From: Solanum dulcamara
Lineage: Eukaryota; Streptophyta; Magnoliopsida; Solanales; Solanaceae
Assembly (NCBI RefSeq): GCF_947179165.1
Contig: NC_077238.1
Location: forward strand, 78,273,757-78,337,756
DNA: 64,000 nt
Direction: 5' to 3'
Notes under the pieces: generated by a model
Told to the model about the DNA's origin: nothing
Database searches by the model: none
What the model saw: only the letters and a program-made list of their open reading frames with translations
Program-made: the position numbers and the translations under genes
In this document: piece after piece, positions 1 to 11,759 of the stretch
Layout: every line of letters begins with the position of its first letter
Position numbering within the stretch: position 1 is the first letter of the stretch

Positions 1-232
1 GAGGAATTAACCAAAGAATACTACTAAAAAAAATAGACAAATTTTGTAGTTAAACAATAAAATTCGTTTCTGACAACTCATTTTCGATCGGTTTTTCCCT
101 AAAATCATAACGATCACTTTTTTTTACAGTTGATTTTGGGCCATTTTCTTATACAGTAACTTATTATAACATGTTAAATTACATAGATAATGCAAATTCT
201 TTTATATTATTAGCATATTTATAAGTTGAATT

Positions 233-524
233 CATAATACATAAATATGTTATTTAATATAGCTTCAGCTGACATCTATGTTCTCCAACTTTGGGTGTGG
301 ACAAATAGACACTTAAATTTGTATAAAATTAAACAAGTAGACACATATGTTTTACGTGGCATAATACACGTAGGGCGCCACTTAAAACACAAAATTGTCA
401 TGTAGGAAGAATGTGTCTATTTGTTCAAGTTTTGAATAGTTAAAATACCTAGTTGTGCACTAATAAAATTAGAGATCATAGTAGCCAGTTGAATCCAAAT
501 AAAGAATCATATTTATGTATTATG
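233..524. mobile_element. MITE with terminal inverted repeats, copy 1 (in expansin intron)
   Basis: The ends are inverted repeats: CATAATACATAAATATG at the left matches the reverse complement of the right end, and similarity runs inward for about 45 bp (TCAxCTGxC, CTATG). A relative of nearly equal length sits at 22015-22301. There is no coding capacity. It lies downstream of expansin exon 3, within the visible part of that intron. Confidence 0.7.
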
Positions 525-575
525 ACTCTAAATATATATATAAAAAAATAGTTTGGTACGAAGAAACCCACTCAC

Positions 576-1289
576 CTTTTATAGGAAATATCAATTCTTC
601 CAAGTTTACGCAATTGGTCAGCTTGGCCAGACTTTGACATAGCTCCAAAGGCAGTTCCACTTAAATCAAAATGAATTGGATCATCATTGCATGTTCCTGG
701 ACACTCATCTGTAAGAGTTACTGTTATTGGATTTCCTGAACATTCTTGATTTTCATTGCATAAGACCTAAACAGTGAGTTATGAATTAAGAATTTAGACG
801 TTATTGATCGAATTATTATAAGAAAGTGAGTATGTTCTCTAATGTAACATGTGTACATACGTACCTTATAACATGCACCACATTCTAAACCATGTTGGAA
901 CAAAACTTGATTTCCGGCGGTTATCATGGAGATGTATGGAGCTTTTGCTACATCTTCTTCTAGTCCGCAAGCTCCCCCTAAACACACAAAAAAAGATAAT
1001 TATCGATAAATGTTCATAAACAAAAATAAGTTTACATATTATTATAACATGTTAAATTATACTGATCATGTAAAAACTTTTACGTTTTATATAAATCGAT
1101 TTTCGAGAAATTACCACTGCCAGCTCCAGTGGGATCTCCATACCAAGTTGCCACTGCTGATGAAAATCCAGTAGCATCTAAATTACCGTTGATAAATGAT
1201 TGGCAAGAACAAAAATTAACCAAGTCCAAGACAATATAAATAAACATGAAAATATAAAGAATTTTAGGAAAATTAAAAACCATAACCAT
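576..1289 (-). CDS. beta-expansin, 5' exons only (partial gene)
   Basis: This is the 5' part of a secreted beta-expansin, a protein that loosens cell walls without hydrolysis. Three exons read on the minus strand: 1115-1289, 865-977 and 576-766, all with GT/AG borders and consistent phase. Exon 1 starts at the ATG ending at 1289 and gives a hydrophobic signal peptide, then [13 protein letters not shown]. Exon 2 gives GACGLEEDV and LECGACYKV, with the conserved cysteines. Exon 3 carries DECPG and [26 protein letters not shown] is the beta-expansin form of the HFD motif. The GT donor after ISYK at 575 leads into an intron that runs off the window, so the rest of the domain and the C-terminal pollen-allergen-like domain are not seen. 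No stop or frameshift appears in the visible part. The intron after exon 3 holds a 292-bp MITE. Confidence 0.88.
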
Positions 1290-1699
1290 TGTAAATTTAA
1301 TTGAGTAACTTGTTTGCTCTTTAATTTAATTCCTCATCCATCCACAAATTTAAATTTAAATTTAGGAATTTTTATTGTAACAAAATATCACTTAAAAGAA
1401 TCTAATGAATATCAATTATAAAACTTAAATGTAACAATAAATATTTTGTACTCCTAGTTTGTAGTATAAGACTAGGATCAAATGTAGATAGAACTAGTTT
1501 TTTGCTTGTAAAGAAGTTTAATAGGAATGACCAATTCTAACATAGGATTTGAGAATATTAAGATGAAGACTTTAATTTTTAAATCCCCACACTGAAAAAT
1601 AGTATAGCCTATTAAGGTGAATACTTAATTTATTTATTTTTTTAAAAAATAAAAGTAAGACTTATCAAACAGATAATTGAAGTTATAGCTTGATTGATC
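1290..1699. other. expansin upstream region, AT-rich
   Basis: This stretch precedes the expansin start codon and should hold its promoter. I see no gene and no clear TATA box that I would place with confidence. Confidence 0.4.
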
Positions 1700-2857
1700 A
1701 AACTTGCAAAACTTTTATTTTTACACTATTTCAAGAATAAATATCACTTTCTACGCGATTCAAAAATTATAATTATTTTTTAAAACTTCATATCATTTTA
1801 AATTAAAACAAAAAAGTAAAATGATCACAGAGTAACATAATATTTTAAGAAATAGAAAAAAAAACAGTAAATTTAATATTATTGCTAAATAAGACAGTCT
1901 TTTTTCAAATATATAATTATAACCACCTTTCAATTTATTTACAAAAATCATCACAAGATTTCATCAAACAAGACTCTTTTTAATTAACTTGTATTTAAAA
2001 TTTGACAAACTAGAATCCCAATACAGTCAGTTTCATCATTATTGCTCAATCCACAATCTGTGAACAAATCCCCATAGATGTATGATATTTTTAATAAGCG
2101 ATGAATCACTTTTCATGACTTGTCGCCTACTAAAAATACATAGTGTCTACTCTGCTCCTATCATAGACCTTCAGAAGCCTTGGAAGATTAAGAAGGTCAT
2201 CACATGTTTTGAGCAGTTCGCCCGTATGTTGGTACTGTCATTTGCGAAAAATATATTTGATGAATTTTTACAATGTTGAGAATATGTGCATAGGAATTTA
2301 TAGGGATGTTTTGGTATTAAATTTGGAAGGTATATGACCACTATAAATTATTTACCTAGTAAAGCTTTGCATTTCCACGGTATATAATTAAGATCAGATT
2401 ACTTTGTTTAATTATATTTTTTTTTTGTCACTTTCGTACTACAACTTGATTTGATGAATTCCGTACCCAAGCAAGTCATTTAAATGTAATTATAAGTAAT
2501 TTTATTTAATAGAATTTATAATAAATAATAATTAATTAGTAATGATAAATTAAAGGGGAAACTACACAAATTGGACCTATTGGGCAAAGTTATTCAAATT
2601 AGATCCAACCCAAATTATTTATCCGAATTGGACCCGTGATGGCCAGCTAAAACTTAACGGGGTTGAAGCATCTTCTTGGAATCACTAAGGAAGTAAGAAA
2701 GGATCCAGGATTGAAAAGAAAAGGAGGGACTCGAAGTTGGTTATCACTCAGGTCGTGGGAAACTAGGGACTTTAAGTGGATTTCGTATCAACAGCTAGAT
2801 GAATATATCCTATATCTATGTTTCTTGCGAAGGTCCTCGATGCATCAGTCCTACTTC

Positions 2858-3020
2858 CGGTCTTCATTTTTACTGAAGCATTTTTGAGGATGGAATTCAG
2901 CCCCTTTCCTTTCCATAGTGAAGCTTGCTTCTTTTATCAATCCGGTCTTCATTTTTACTGAAGCATTTTTGAGGATGGAATTCAGCCCCTTTCCTTTCCA
3001 TAGTGAAGCTTGCTTCTTTT
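2858..3020. repeat. tandem duplication of an about 80-bp block
   Basis: The block starting TCCGGTCTTCATTTTTACTG and ending GAAGCTTGCTTCTTT occurs twice with near identity (about 2858-2936 and 2940-3019). It is less AT-rich than its surroundings and lies next to the nad1 fragment, so it may be organellar too, but that is not proven. Confidence 0.7.
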
Positions 3021-3103
3021 CTCGATTGATAGAAGGACGGACAATTTGTTTTGAACCTTGCTCGCATAAATTCTTATTTCTATTTCAATCTAACAATTAG
3101 GAT

Positions 3104-3279
3104 GGATAGTAATGGCTTTTGTGCAACGTCGAAAGGGTCCTGATGTAGTGGGATCGTTTGGATTGAAACAACCTCAAGCAAATGGTTTGAAATTGATTCT
3201 AAAAGAACCTATTTCACCAAGTAGTGCTAATTTCTCCCTTTTTAGAATGGCTTCAGTGGTTACATTTATGTTAAGTCTG
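3104..3279 (+). pseudogene. nad1: nuclear copy of mitochondrial nad1 fragment (NUMT)
   Basis: The frame from 3112 reads [18 protein letters not shown], then [20 protein letters not shown], which are strongly conserved stretches of plant mitochondrial NADH dehydrogenase subunit 1 (complex I). Only about 55 codons are present. The N-terminal membrane segment upstream and the part after FMLSL are missing, and both junctions run into unrelated sequence. It is therefore a nuclear fossil without function. It lies inside a Pack-MULE-like element, so capture by a transposon is the simplest explanation. Confidence 0.85.
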
Positions 3280-3944
3280 CACTTCGAATTCGATATGAGA
3301 AATTTTTGTATTATTTTTTTTTCAAAACATTAGATTCTGTATCGAGAGCCACGACCCAAACTATTTACCCGTCTGCCCTCTTGTTCTATTCACTGAATCA
3401 TTGCTTCTTCATCTTTGATACCTTCGGAGTATATATATACTCTGATAGTATATGTATATATACTCTGATGGTATCAATATACTTTGATGGTATCAAACAG
3501 TAATTGAGTAATCTTTTCATTGAAATATTTTATGTTATATGAATACTTATAATGGTATCAAAGAGTAACTGAGTAGTATTTTCTTTGATACCACCAGAGT
3601 ATATATCAAGCAGTAAATACGAATTAGCAATTAAAAACAGGAGGGGTATGAAAGTAAGGGGTAGCCGCTTGTAAATAGTTTTCCCTTTTTGGGGTACAAG
3701 TGTTCTTTTCCCTAAATTAAATTACACTAATGATTAATTATATTTGGCATATATTTCGTACACAAGAAGGTAACTTAAAATGTAATTCCAGGTAATTCTA
3801 TTTAATAATATTCTTTATTATTATTTGTGATTTTTTATAAATAATTAAAAAAAGCCAAAAAGAATAAGTACACGCAAGGGGGATAGGCCTTATCTTAAAA
3901 ATCTTAGTTGAACCTTAAACTTTTTTTAATTTTACATTTTTTTT

Positions 3945-4330
3945 ACCCCTCCCAAGAAGATCCCACCTTTTTGTTTCCTTGGTGAATGGAACTCATAATC
4001 TTGGAATTAGAAGGGGGGAGGGGGGGGGGGGGGGGGATGGTGCTTATCATCCAAGCAACTCTCTCTTCTCTAACATGAGTTTTGTTTCTATTTTTTGCAA
4101 TTTTCACTTCTTTATCATCCTAATTATGATGTCTTTTTTTAAAAAAAAATTATTTTCTCTTTTTTACCCCTCCCTAGGAGCTTCCACCTTTTTGTTTTCT
4201 TGGTGAATCAAACTCACAACCTTAAGGTTGAAAGTGAGGGGTGCTTAACATCCAAGCAACTCCCTCTTGTCTACCATGAGTTTTGTTTCTATTTTTGCAT
4301 TTTTCCACTTCTTTGTGGTCTAGGAGAGAT
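3945..4330. repeat. tandem duplication (about 220 bp period) with a 17-G run
   Basis: Two copies share ACCCCTCCC, CCACCTTTTTGTTT, TTGGTGAAT, CATCCAAGCAACTC and ATGAGTTTTGTTTCTATTTT in the same order (about 3950-4115 and 4168-4315). The first copy includes a run of 17 G at 4020-4036 after GGGGGGA, which the second copy lacks. Confidence 0.7.
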
Positions 4331-4429
4331 GTCGGCTTACCTAAGGGCATTTGAAAAACAACTGTCCAATATTTTATCCTCCTTGCTTTCCTCAAAAGAG
4401 TCCACATCTTGTTAGGGTTGTCCTATATT

Positions 4430-5612
4430 TTGCCAGAATATGAAATCTATATATCTATGTGGACCCACTATATCGCGCCTCAAAGGGCTAAATAAGTTTG
4501 ACCAACAAGCCGACATACTCAAATCTACGATGGCATATAGTTATAGGACTTGGATTTTCTAAATTGACATTTTCTCGATGCTCAATACTTCTCCTAGAAT
4601 AATGTTCATATATTAATGCACATAGTTAAGTGAATGCTCATAGTTAAGTGAACTTATCTATATATCTGAAATCAAGTGTGAGACTAAGCTCAAAACCATG
4701 TTCAAATCATTGGGTGCATAAATCCAAGTCCATAATCATGCTAAATTTATACTTAAAACATAAGAGTCAATGAGAACCACATAAAATTATCTAAATCAGT
4801 TTCATAAGGTTACAATTTGATAGGTTAGTCAAGAACATGCATAAGCTTAAGAGGAGAATCATTAGTTTCGTAAAAATCCTAACTTGATTCAAAACAAAAC
4901 TAGTAAAACTTGAGAATAAATACAACTTAGACAGGAGAGAGTGAAAGGGTACTCTCATTAATACCTCACATATCTAGGAGAATGAAGCTAAGAGGATGAA
5001 CTTGCTTATATGCTTGGAACCCTACCTTCTGCCTTCCTTATGGTCTATTTCTGAGTTGGAGAGTTAAGAGCGTAATAAGAAAAATAACTAAGTGTTTCTG
5101 ATGTTAACTTACCAAAAAAGGAGTTAAAACGTCGTGGCTTAGCATTAGGAAAAGAGAGAAAGACCAAAAGAACCCTGACTTAAAAGTTTGGTCCATAGTT
5201 TTGTTTACGGATCGTAGATTCCGCTTGTGAATCTTAGGCTCAACTTGCGATTTTAGAAGTTTGATATACGAGTTGACATGATGGCCCGTAGATGGATTTA
5301 TGATTCATAATTGGGTTCATAAAAATCAGCTAATCCAACCTCAGAAGTTTTTGACCTTTTTTCTTGTAGTGATCTTTTTCCATCAGCATTTGATAAGACC
5401 TACTTACTTCTGGAGGACTCCATTTTATCTAGCTTATTCAGTATTTATTAGACATTTCTAGTAGAGTATTCTATAATTTGTTTTGTTTAAATTATTGTGA
5501 TGCTCATATTTTATAAATCTTCCGCAGCAGTAAGCTAGGCCAAAGATTCTCTTGAGACCAGAAATATTTTTGAGTGCCGACCACATTCAAAGTATAGGCT
5601 CGGGATGTGACA
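4430..5612 (+). repeat. probable Ty3/gypsy LTR fragment
   Basis: The right end GGGATGTGACA at 5602-5612 has the TGTGACA terminus common in plant gypsy LTRs, and it abuts repeat copy B directly. The interior is non-coding and resembles LTR sequence in style. No matching 5' terminus or target duplication was found, so it is probably 5'-truncated. Confidence 0.4.
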
Positions 5613-5916
5613 TATAATTAATCATTAGTGTAATTAATGTTTTAAGTCAGTTATTATTTATTATAAATTCTAATAAATAAATTTACTTGTAATGACATTT
5701 AAATAACTTGCTTGTATGCCGGATTCATTAAATCAAGCTGTGGTAGGAAAGTGACGTGAAAAATTTAAAATATGATTAATCACAATAATCTAATTTTAAT
5801 TATGTAAAGTAGAATTGTGAAACCAAGCTTAATTAGGTAAATAATTTATAGTGGTCACATATACCTTCCAAGTTTAATATCAAAACATCCCTATAAATTC
5901 TTACCCATTTTTTCTC
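5613..5916 (+). repeat. long foldback-type repeat, copy B, left part
   Basis: This matches copy C from about 22330 to 22645: ACTTGCTTGT, GATTCATxA, AGGTAAATAATTTATAGTGG and CCTATAAATTC occur in the same order. The copy stops at the MULE target site TTTTTCTC (5909-5916) and continues at 18649. Confidence 0.8.
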
Positions 5917-6020
5917 GGGAAAATCACCTAAATGTACAGTATTCAAAAAATATTTACCATATAGAGCAACATAATTATTTTAACCATATATAGCAAATTA
6001 TTTGAATTAAATTAACTCTC
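5917..6020 (+). repeat. MULE left terminal inverted repeat
   Basis: It begins GGGAAAATCACCTAAATG and contains AAAAAATATTTACCAT, followed by TTTTAACCAT and ATAGCAA. It pairs with 18545-18648 in inverted orientation, with many substitutions. Confidence 0.8.
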
Positions 6021-6399
6021 ACACGCTATTTTCTCTCCAAATTTGCTACACCAATATTCTCTCCAATCTTCTCACCCATAATTTTCTCCAAAATTAGGGC
6101 AATACTTAGCTTCATAGCTTCTCAACCACAACTTTCTACAACATTTGTACTCCAATTTTGAAATTAAGTAATGTGTATTTGGTGGAATCTCACTTCTCAG
6201 AAGAAAACTTTTTGTTCTCCATAGCCAAAAAGAGGAAGAAGCAAACATGAGCAACAAATAGTATGATATTCAACAATATTCATGCGAAATTTTCTCCAAA
6301 TTTTTTTATTTTTATTACCGATTTTCATTTTTTTGATTGCAGCGATTACTTGTTTAAACTATTGTTAATCGGCGATTTTTCTTTCGGCAAATCCTGTCT

Positions 6400-7330
6400 T
6401 CTTCTCAGATTCGCCGTATGTTCATCTATTTAACTTTGATCTCCTATGTTTACAGTTTAATTCAAGTTTAATGTGTGTGTAATTCCTTTGTTGTTCAACT
6501 TTAATTCATTTTTGTGGCCTCACAGATCACTGAAGGCTGATTTTGTTAGATACATGTTTCATTCGTGTCTAATACTCTCTTAATTCAAGTTTAATTCATT
6601 TTTGTGGCTTGCAGAGAAGGCTGGTTTCATTAGCTACAGGTTTCAGTCGTCTCTAATTCTCTTTTAATTCAAGTTTAATGTGAGTTTAATTCCTTTGTTG
6701 TTCAATTTTAATTCATTTTTGTGGCCTCACAGATCACTGAAGGCTGATTTTGTTAGATACATGTTTCATTCGTGTCTAATACTCTTCTAATTCAAGTTTA
6801 ATTCATTTTTGTGGCTTACAGAGAAGACTGGTTTCATTAGCTACAGGTTTCAATCGTCTCTAATTCTCTTTTAATTCAAGTTTAATGTGAGTTTAATTCC
6901 TTTGTTGTTCAACTTTAATTCATTTTTGTGGCCTCACAGATCACTGAAGGCTGATTTTGTTAGATACATGTTTCATTCGTGTCTAATACTCTTCTAATTC
7001 AAGTTTAATTCATTTTTGTGGCTTGCAGAGAAGGCTGGTTTCATTAGCTACAGGTTTCAGTCGTCTCTAATTCTCTTTTAAATCAAGTTTAATTCCTTTG
7101 TTGTTCAAATTTAATTCATTTTTGTGGCCTCACAGATCACTGAAGGTTGGTTTTGTTAGCTACATGTTTCATTCGTTTCTAATTCTCTTCTAATTCAAGT
7201 TTAATTCATTTTTGTGGCTTACAGAGAAGGTTGATTTCATTAGCTACAGGTTTCAGTCGTCTCTCATTCTATTTTAATTCAAGTTTAACGTGTGTGTAAT
7301 TCCTTTGTTGTTCAATTTTAATTAATATAC
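6400..7330 (+). repeat. higher-order tandem repeat array (207-bp period) inside MULE
   Basis: The string CACAGATCAC starts at 6521, 6728, 6935 and 7131, giving periods of 207, 207 and 196. Each unit has two related half-units of about 100 bp that alternate. One carries GTGGCCTCACAGATCACTG with GATACATGTTTCATTCGTG. The other carries GTGGCTTxCAGAGAAG with AGCTACAGGTTTCA. Both share TTCAAGTTTAATTCATTTTT. Single relatives recur through the MULE, always in this orientation. Confidence 0.9.
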
Positions 7331-7868
7331 CGTGGAGAGGCAGACCACTTTGCTAGGGAATGCACTAGCCAATCCGTGAACTGATCATGTATATGATCTT
7401 TTCCTTTTTTCTATCCATCCTCTAAGTACTTATTTTCTTTGTAGTGACATGTTTTTCCAGTTGTTATTTGATAAGCTATATGATTAGTTAAGTTTTTGGT
7501 TGATGGATTTATATACAAGTATATAAAAAAACTGAAGGTTAAATTCTTGCACTTCAGGAAAATCTTTTATGCTTATAATAAATATGATACTATATATAAT
7601 ACATTTCACATGATGCATGATGCTGATTAAGTTGAGTGACTTCAGTTGTGAGCCTACTAATAAGTTTGTCCTACTATATTGCCCTTTATTTGGAATCTTT
7701 GTGATCTTTTCTTGTGTTTATATTTCTATTTTTCTTATTTGTTTATCGAGAATATACTACTTTTTTGGTCAAAGTAATAGCGACAACAACATAGCCAAAC
7801 AGAACACTGGTTTAATTTCTAAATCAGCATTTTCATTGGCATCTTCAAAAAAAATGCAGGAGAAAAAC

Positions 7869-10364
7869 ATGGCTAATCTGGCTGTGCTACTTTACTTCAA
7901 TGGCCGATGGGATTCTAGCAACAAGTATATTAATTACTTGGCAGATGGTGTGTTGATAAATACCGATTCAATATTTGCTAGCCTCGTTTCTGTGATTGCT
8001 GCTCAATTATCAATAGATACATCAACAAGTAAAGTTGAAATCAGATATAAGATTGATGAAAGATTTCCTCCAATTCAAATTCATAACGATATGGGAGTAA
8101 AAGTGTATATTGAAACAAAAAAGGAACATAGAGATATGTCAAAATACCCTTTATGTGTCACAATCACTGAATCGGTCAACTTGGAGAGTGATTCCACCTT
8201 AATTCCACTATTATGTTCAGACACTTCAGAAGACATGAGGATTACACACAATTCATACTTTTCTAATGCATTTAGTGGTATCGGTGATGTGCTGAAGTTA
8301 ATTGGCTTTGGATCATGTGAGAAAGTTGATGAGCAAGAAGAAATACAACCAGGCATCATTATTAACCCCAATCAATCTTTTTTTGAGAAAGATCAAGTTT
8401 ACAAAAATAAATATGTCCTTACCAGTGCACTAAAAAGACATTCCATTCTTAAACACTTCGAATTCAAGACATTGATATCAAGCTCAACATGCTAAGACTC
8501 AAATTCAAGTTAGTTTATACTATTGATTGTCTATTACTAATTTTTTTTCAACAGCTATTCAATACAATGCCTTGTTGGAATTTACGCGCTTCAAGCGTGA
8601 ATAAATCTCAAATGTTCGCTATTAGAGATTTTGAAAGCGAACACACGTGTCTGTTGCTACATAATTCATTATCGGAAAGACAAGCAACAAAGACAGTTGT
8701 TGGGAGTATTATTGTTGACAAATGTATTGATCCAGATGCCAACTATACACCAAGAGATATACAAAATGACATGTTACAGGAATATGGTGTGCGGCTCACA
8801 TATATGCAAGCTTGGAGAGCTAAAGAAAAAGCTCTTGAATTAGTCCGAGGTGATCCAGCTCAATCATATGCAAAGTTGCCAAGTTACTTTCACATACTAG
8901 AGGCAACTTACCCTGGTTCTTATATAAGATTGCACAAATCAGAGGATGACCATTTCCTATATGCATTTGTAGCACTGTTTACATCGATAAAAGGGTGAGA
9001 GTATTGTAGACCAATTGTAGTTGTTGATGGAACTTTTCTAAAAGGAGCATACAAAGGGACAATGCTAACAGCTAATACCTTAGATGCAGTAGGTGAGACT
9101 TTTCGAATACAATACTATTTTTTCTATAAATGAAATTTAAATTTTAATTTGTATTAAAAGTGTATTACAAATGAAACAAAAATGTATTAAAAATGTATTA
9201 AACATTATACCTGATGCAGGGAGTATACTGCCTCTTGCTTATGCCATTGTTGATTCAGAGAATGATGCATCTTGGAGGTGGTTTTTTGAACAATTCAGAG
9301 AGGTATTTGGTCAAATATCAGAGATGTGTATTGTTTCGGATAGGCATGCAAGCATTATTAAGGCAACTTCAACTGTCTATGATGAAATACCTCATTTCGC
9401 GTGTATATGGCACTTGTTGCAAAACATAATGAAAAACTTCAGAAAGAGTCAGCAAAAGGTAACAGAATTGTTCTACTCTATGGCAAAAACATACACCACG
9501 GTAGAGTTTAATCAACATATGGAAATTGTTGAGAAGATAGACAAGAGGATTAAAGACTACTTGCTGAACATTGGATACAACAAATGGTCACGTGTTCATG
9601 CTCAGGTAAATAGGATCTGGATGATGACATCAAACATTGCAGAATCAGTCAATTCAAGAACAAGACATGACAAAGTTCTTACAGTCTTGCACCTCCTAGA
9701 ATTCAAGAGACAACTTGTTCAAAAATGGAATAACAATAACAGGTCAAAGGCAATATTTTCAAGATTTTACCTTGGGAAAAAGTATGAAAAAATTCTACAA
9801 TGTAACAAAACTGCATCGGAGAAATTAAGAGTATGGTATCTGTAAATTTCTTTTTGTTAATATTTTTTCTTCTGATTCACATGTAATATCTCTCTTGCTT
9901 ATATTTTTTCTTATTTTTTATAGGTTAAGTAGACAAATGAATATGTGTATACAGTACTTGATGGCATTACACGATTCACGGTATGTCTTCAACAACGTAC
10001 ATGCACATGTGGGAGATTTCAATTGGATGAGCTGCCATGTCCACATGCTTTGGCTGTTTTAACAACAAAATACACTAGTTATGAAAAATATTGCCCTGAT
10101 TACTACACAAGAGGGAATTTATTGTTGACATACTAGTTTCACTTGAATCCCCTCCCAGATGAAAGCACCTGGAATATACCAACACACGTTCTTGAAGAGG
10201 TTGTACTTCCACCACTTGAAAAAAGACCTCCTGGGAGGCCAAAATATAAAAGACACAAACAATTGAGAGAAGATGGATTCAAAAAATCAAAAATAAAATA
10301 CAACTATTGTGGACAACAAGGTCACAATAGGAAGACTTGCAAGAATGTTAGGTCTTTGGATTAA
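7869..10364 (+). pseudogene. MULE transposase (MuDR/FAR1 class), degenerate
   Basis: This is the remnant of the DDE transposase that would move the element. The N-terminal region starts MANLAVLLYFNGRWD (an upstream Met at 7854 is possible), and includes NDMGVKVYIETKKEHRDM. Then follow the DNA-binding part NLRASSVNKSQMF, the catalytic core (IVVVDGTFLKGAYKGT, CIVSDRHASI, NIAESVNS), a SWIM zinc finger (CTCGRFQLDELPCPHA), an AT-hook-like RPPGRPKYKR and a zinc knuckle GQQGHNRKTC. Introns are visible at about 8511-8552, 9093-9219 and 9831-9923. In-frame stops replace codons at 8996 (TGA, at a conserved Trp position), 9930 (TAG) and 10134 (TAG). The first knuckle Cys has become Tyr. The family assignment is firm; the gene is dead. 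Confidence 0.9.
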
Positions 10365-10429
10365 GAATAAAGAATTACATTTGAAATAAAGAATAAACTC
10401 TGTTTGTTTTAGGACATTAGTTTGCTACA

Positions 10430-10710
10430 AGAATTCATTTTTTAGTTCAAGTCTAATTCATTTTTGTGTTCTATGGATTACTGGAGGCTTTTTCGATAGC
10501 TACATTTTCCATTCTTGTCTAATTCTCTTCCAATTCAACTTTAGTGTGTATGTAATTCATTTTTGTATTTTTATAGATCACTGAAGGCTTTTTCATTAGC
10601 CACATTTTTCATTCGTGTCTAATTCTATTCTAATTCAATTTTAATATGTATGTAATTTATTTTTTATTCAAGTTTAATTCAATTTTTATTCAAGTTTAAT
10701 TCATAATGCA
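10430..10710 (+). repeat. dispersed MULE internal repeat units
   Basis: About two units related to the 6400-7330 array, with ATTCATTTTTGTG, ACTGxAGGCTTTTTC and TTCATTCGTGTCTAATTCT. They follow the transposase directly and end in ATTCATAATGCAGG, where the LINE-like insertion begins. Confidence 0.8.
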
Positions 10711-11759
10711 GGGTTTTTTTTTAACGAGAACAGACCCTACACGAGGCTCCCACCTCTCGTGCACAATCAGGGGTTGAGCAGCACCCCCAAGCCTTAACAT
10801 AAATAAAATAATAATAAAATACACGGAGGGGGACATAAACCTTACCTCCGAATACTAGATGGAAAAGCGATAAACCTATGAGAGGACTCCTCTCAATACA
10901 TTGCGACTAAGAAAAAACATAAATGAGGGTAAATACAAGAAATAACCTATACTAGTCCTATTCAACTAAGCTACATTACAAACATAACTAAATTGAAGAA
11001 GAGCAAGTATATGAAACTTCCCATTTCCACGAATCGAGAGCGATCGTGTCATCATTGTGCTTCTTAGGTTTTTCGTACCGAGTTTGTCCATGAGATGTGA
11101 ATGCTTCATGCAATGAAAGTAACTGCCTTCATAGTGGTGATCGGCTGCCTTTTTCGAGGTCACTTGACTAACGTTTCCGATTATCCATTCGAACTGAAAC
11201 TTCTTGGGCTCTGCAATTTTTGGAGTTGTTGTAATCCTGCAAAATTTGGAGCATTTTTGGTGATGGGTGATGCAATTTGTTGAGGGCTATTGGTTGTTTT
11301 TCAGTTTATGTGTTGCTTCTGGCTGTGATGTTGTTGCAGTCCTGCAAGTTATAGGTGCTGCAGTTCTGCCTTTGTACCTGCACAAACAACTAAACCCAAG
11401 GAATCCCCAAGATTGTTTGGTATTGTTGAATGTTGCAATACTCCATAGTTGCTGCAATTGGTTTAGCTCTGTGAAACCTGTATAAACTAGTAAGCAACCA
11501 TAAGCAAAAGAGGGTGATGAACTACTGGTACAGATCTGTATTGGATGATGTATTTGATTGCTATGATTAGATTTTATGGTGTTGCAGGTTACTCTTAGCA
11601 AGGATCCCTGCATTGTGATCCACCATTCCTTTTTATGCTCCATGTATTGGAATTGTTGTTGTACAACCAAACTCAAAACCACACTAAAGGTTAGTTGTTG
11701 CTTGCAAGCTGATAGTGCTTTCATGTGCTGCAGTTTAGAGTGTGCCAAACTCAAAACCA
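10711..11759 (-). mobile_element. LINE-like (non-LTR) 3' fragment inserted in MULE
   Basis: Read on the minus strand, the segment ends in GTGTAGGGTCTGTTCTCG followed by TTAAAAAAAAA, a poly-A-like 3' end. It breaks the internal repeat: other copies continue GCAGGTTTCAGTTTGATAA at this point. The 3' UTR-like part is about 10711-11100. The remainder to 11759 is unrecognised and may be older LINE sequence or a second insertion. No reverse transcriptase motif was found. Confidence 0.45.

Larger units (their letters stand above)
2555..3712. mobile_element. Pack-MULE-like non-autonomous element carrying mitochondrial DNA
   Basis: The element is flanked by a perfect 9-bp direct repeat, TAAATTAAA, at 2546-2554 and 3713-3721, the size expected for Mutator-like elements. 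Its left end GGGGAAACTACAC and the reverse complement of its right end GGGAAAAGAACAC form a degenerate terminal inverted repeat about 45 bp long. It interrupts repeat copy A, whose sequence resumes directly behind the second repeat. It encodes no transposase. The inside holds a nad1 fragment, a duplicated 80-bp block and a repeat of GATACC/GGTATC with TATATA motifs at 3415-3610. Confidence 0.75.
1700..3860 (-). repeat. long foldback-type repeat, copy A (interrupted)
   Basis: Read on the minus strand, 1700-2554 matches 22440-23590 of copy C for over 800 bp. This covers the segment with CTACTAAAxATAC, the TTGAGCAGTTC block and the tail rich in ATAATTAATTAG. The match resumes at 3713-3860 after a 1158-bp insertion. 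It carries the counterpart of the site where a MULE entered copy B (2278-2285). There is no intact gene. The 1920-2080 part, reversed, resembles the decayed coding-like stretch of copy C. Confidence 0.7.

Noticed and set aside
3112..3333. nad1 as a working gene
   Set aside because: Only a short stretch of one exon is present, with foreign sequence on both sides; complex I subunits of this type are made in mitochondria.
6521..7140. CRISPR-like array
   Set aside because: Repeats are directly joined 207-bp units without unique spacers, in a plant transposon.
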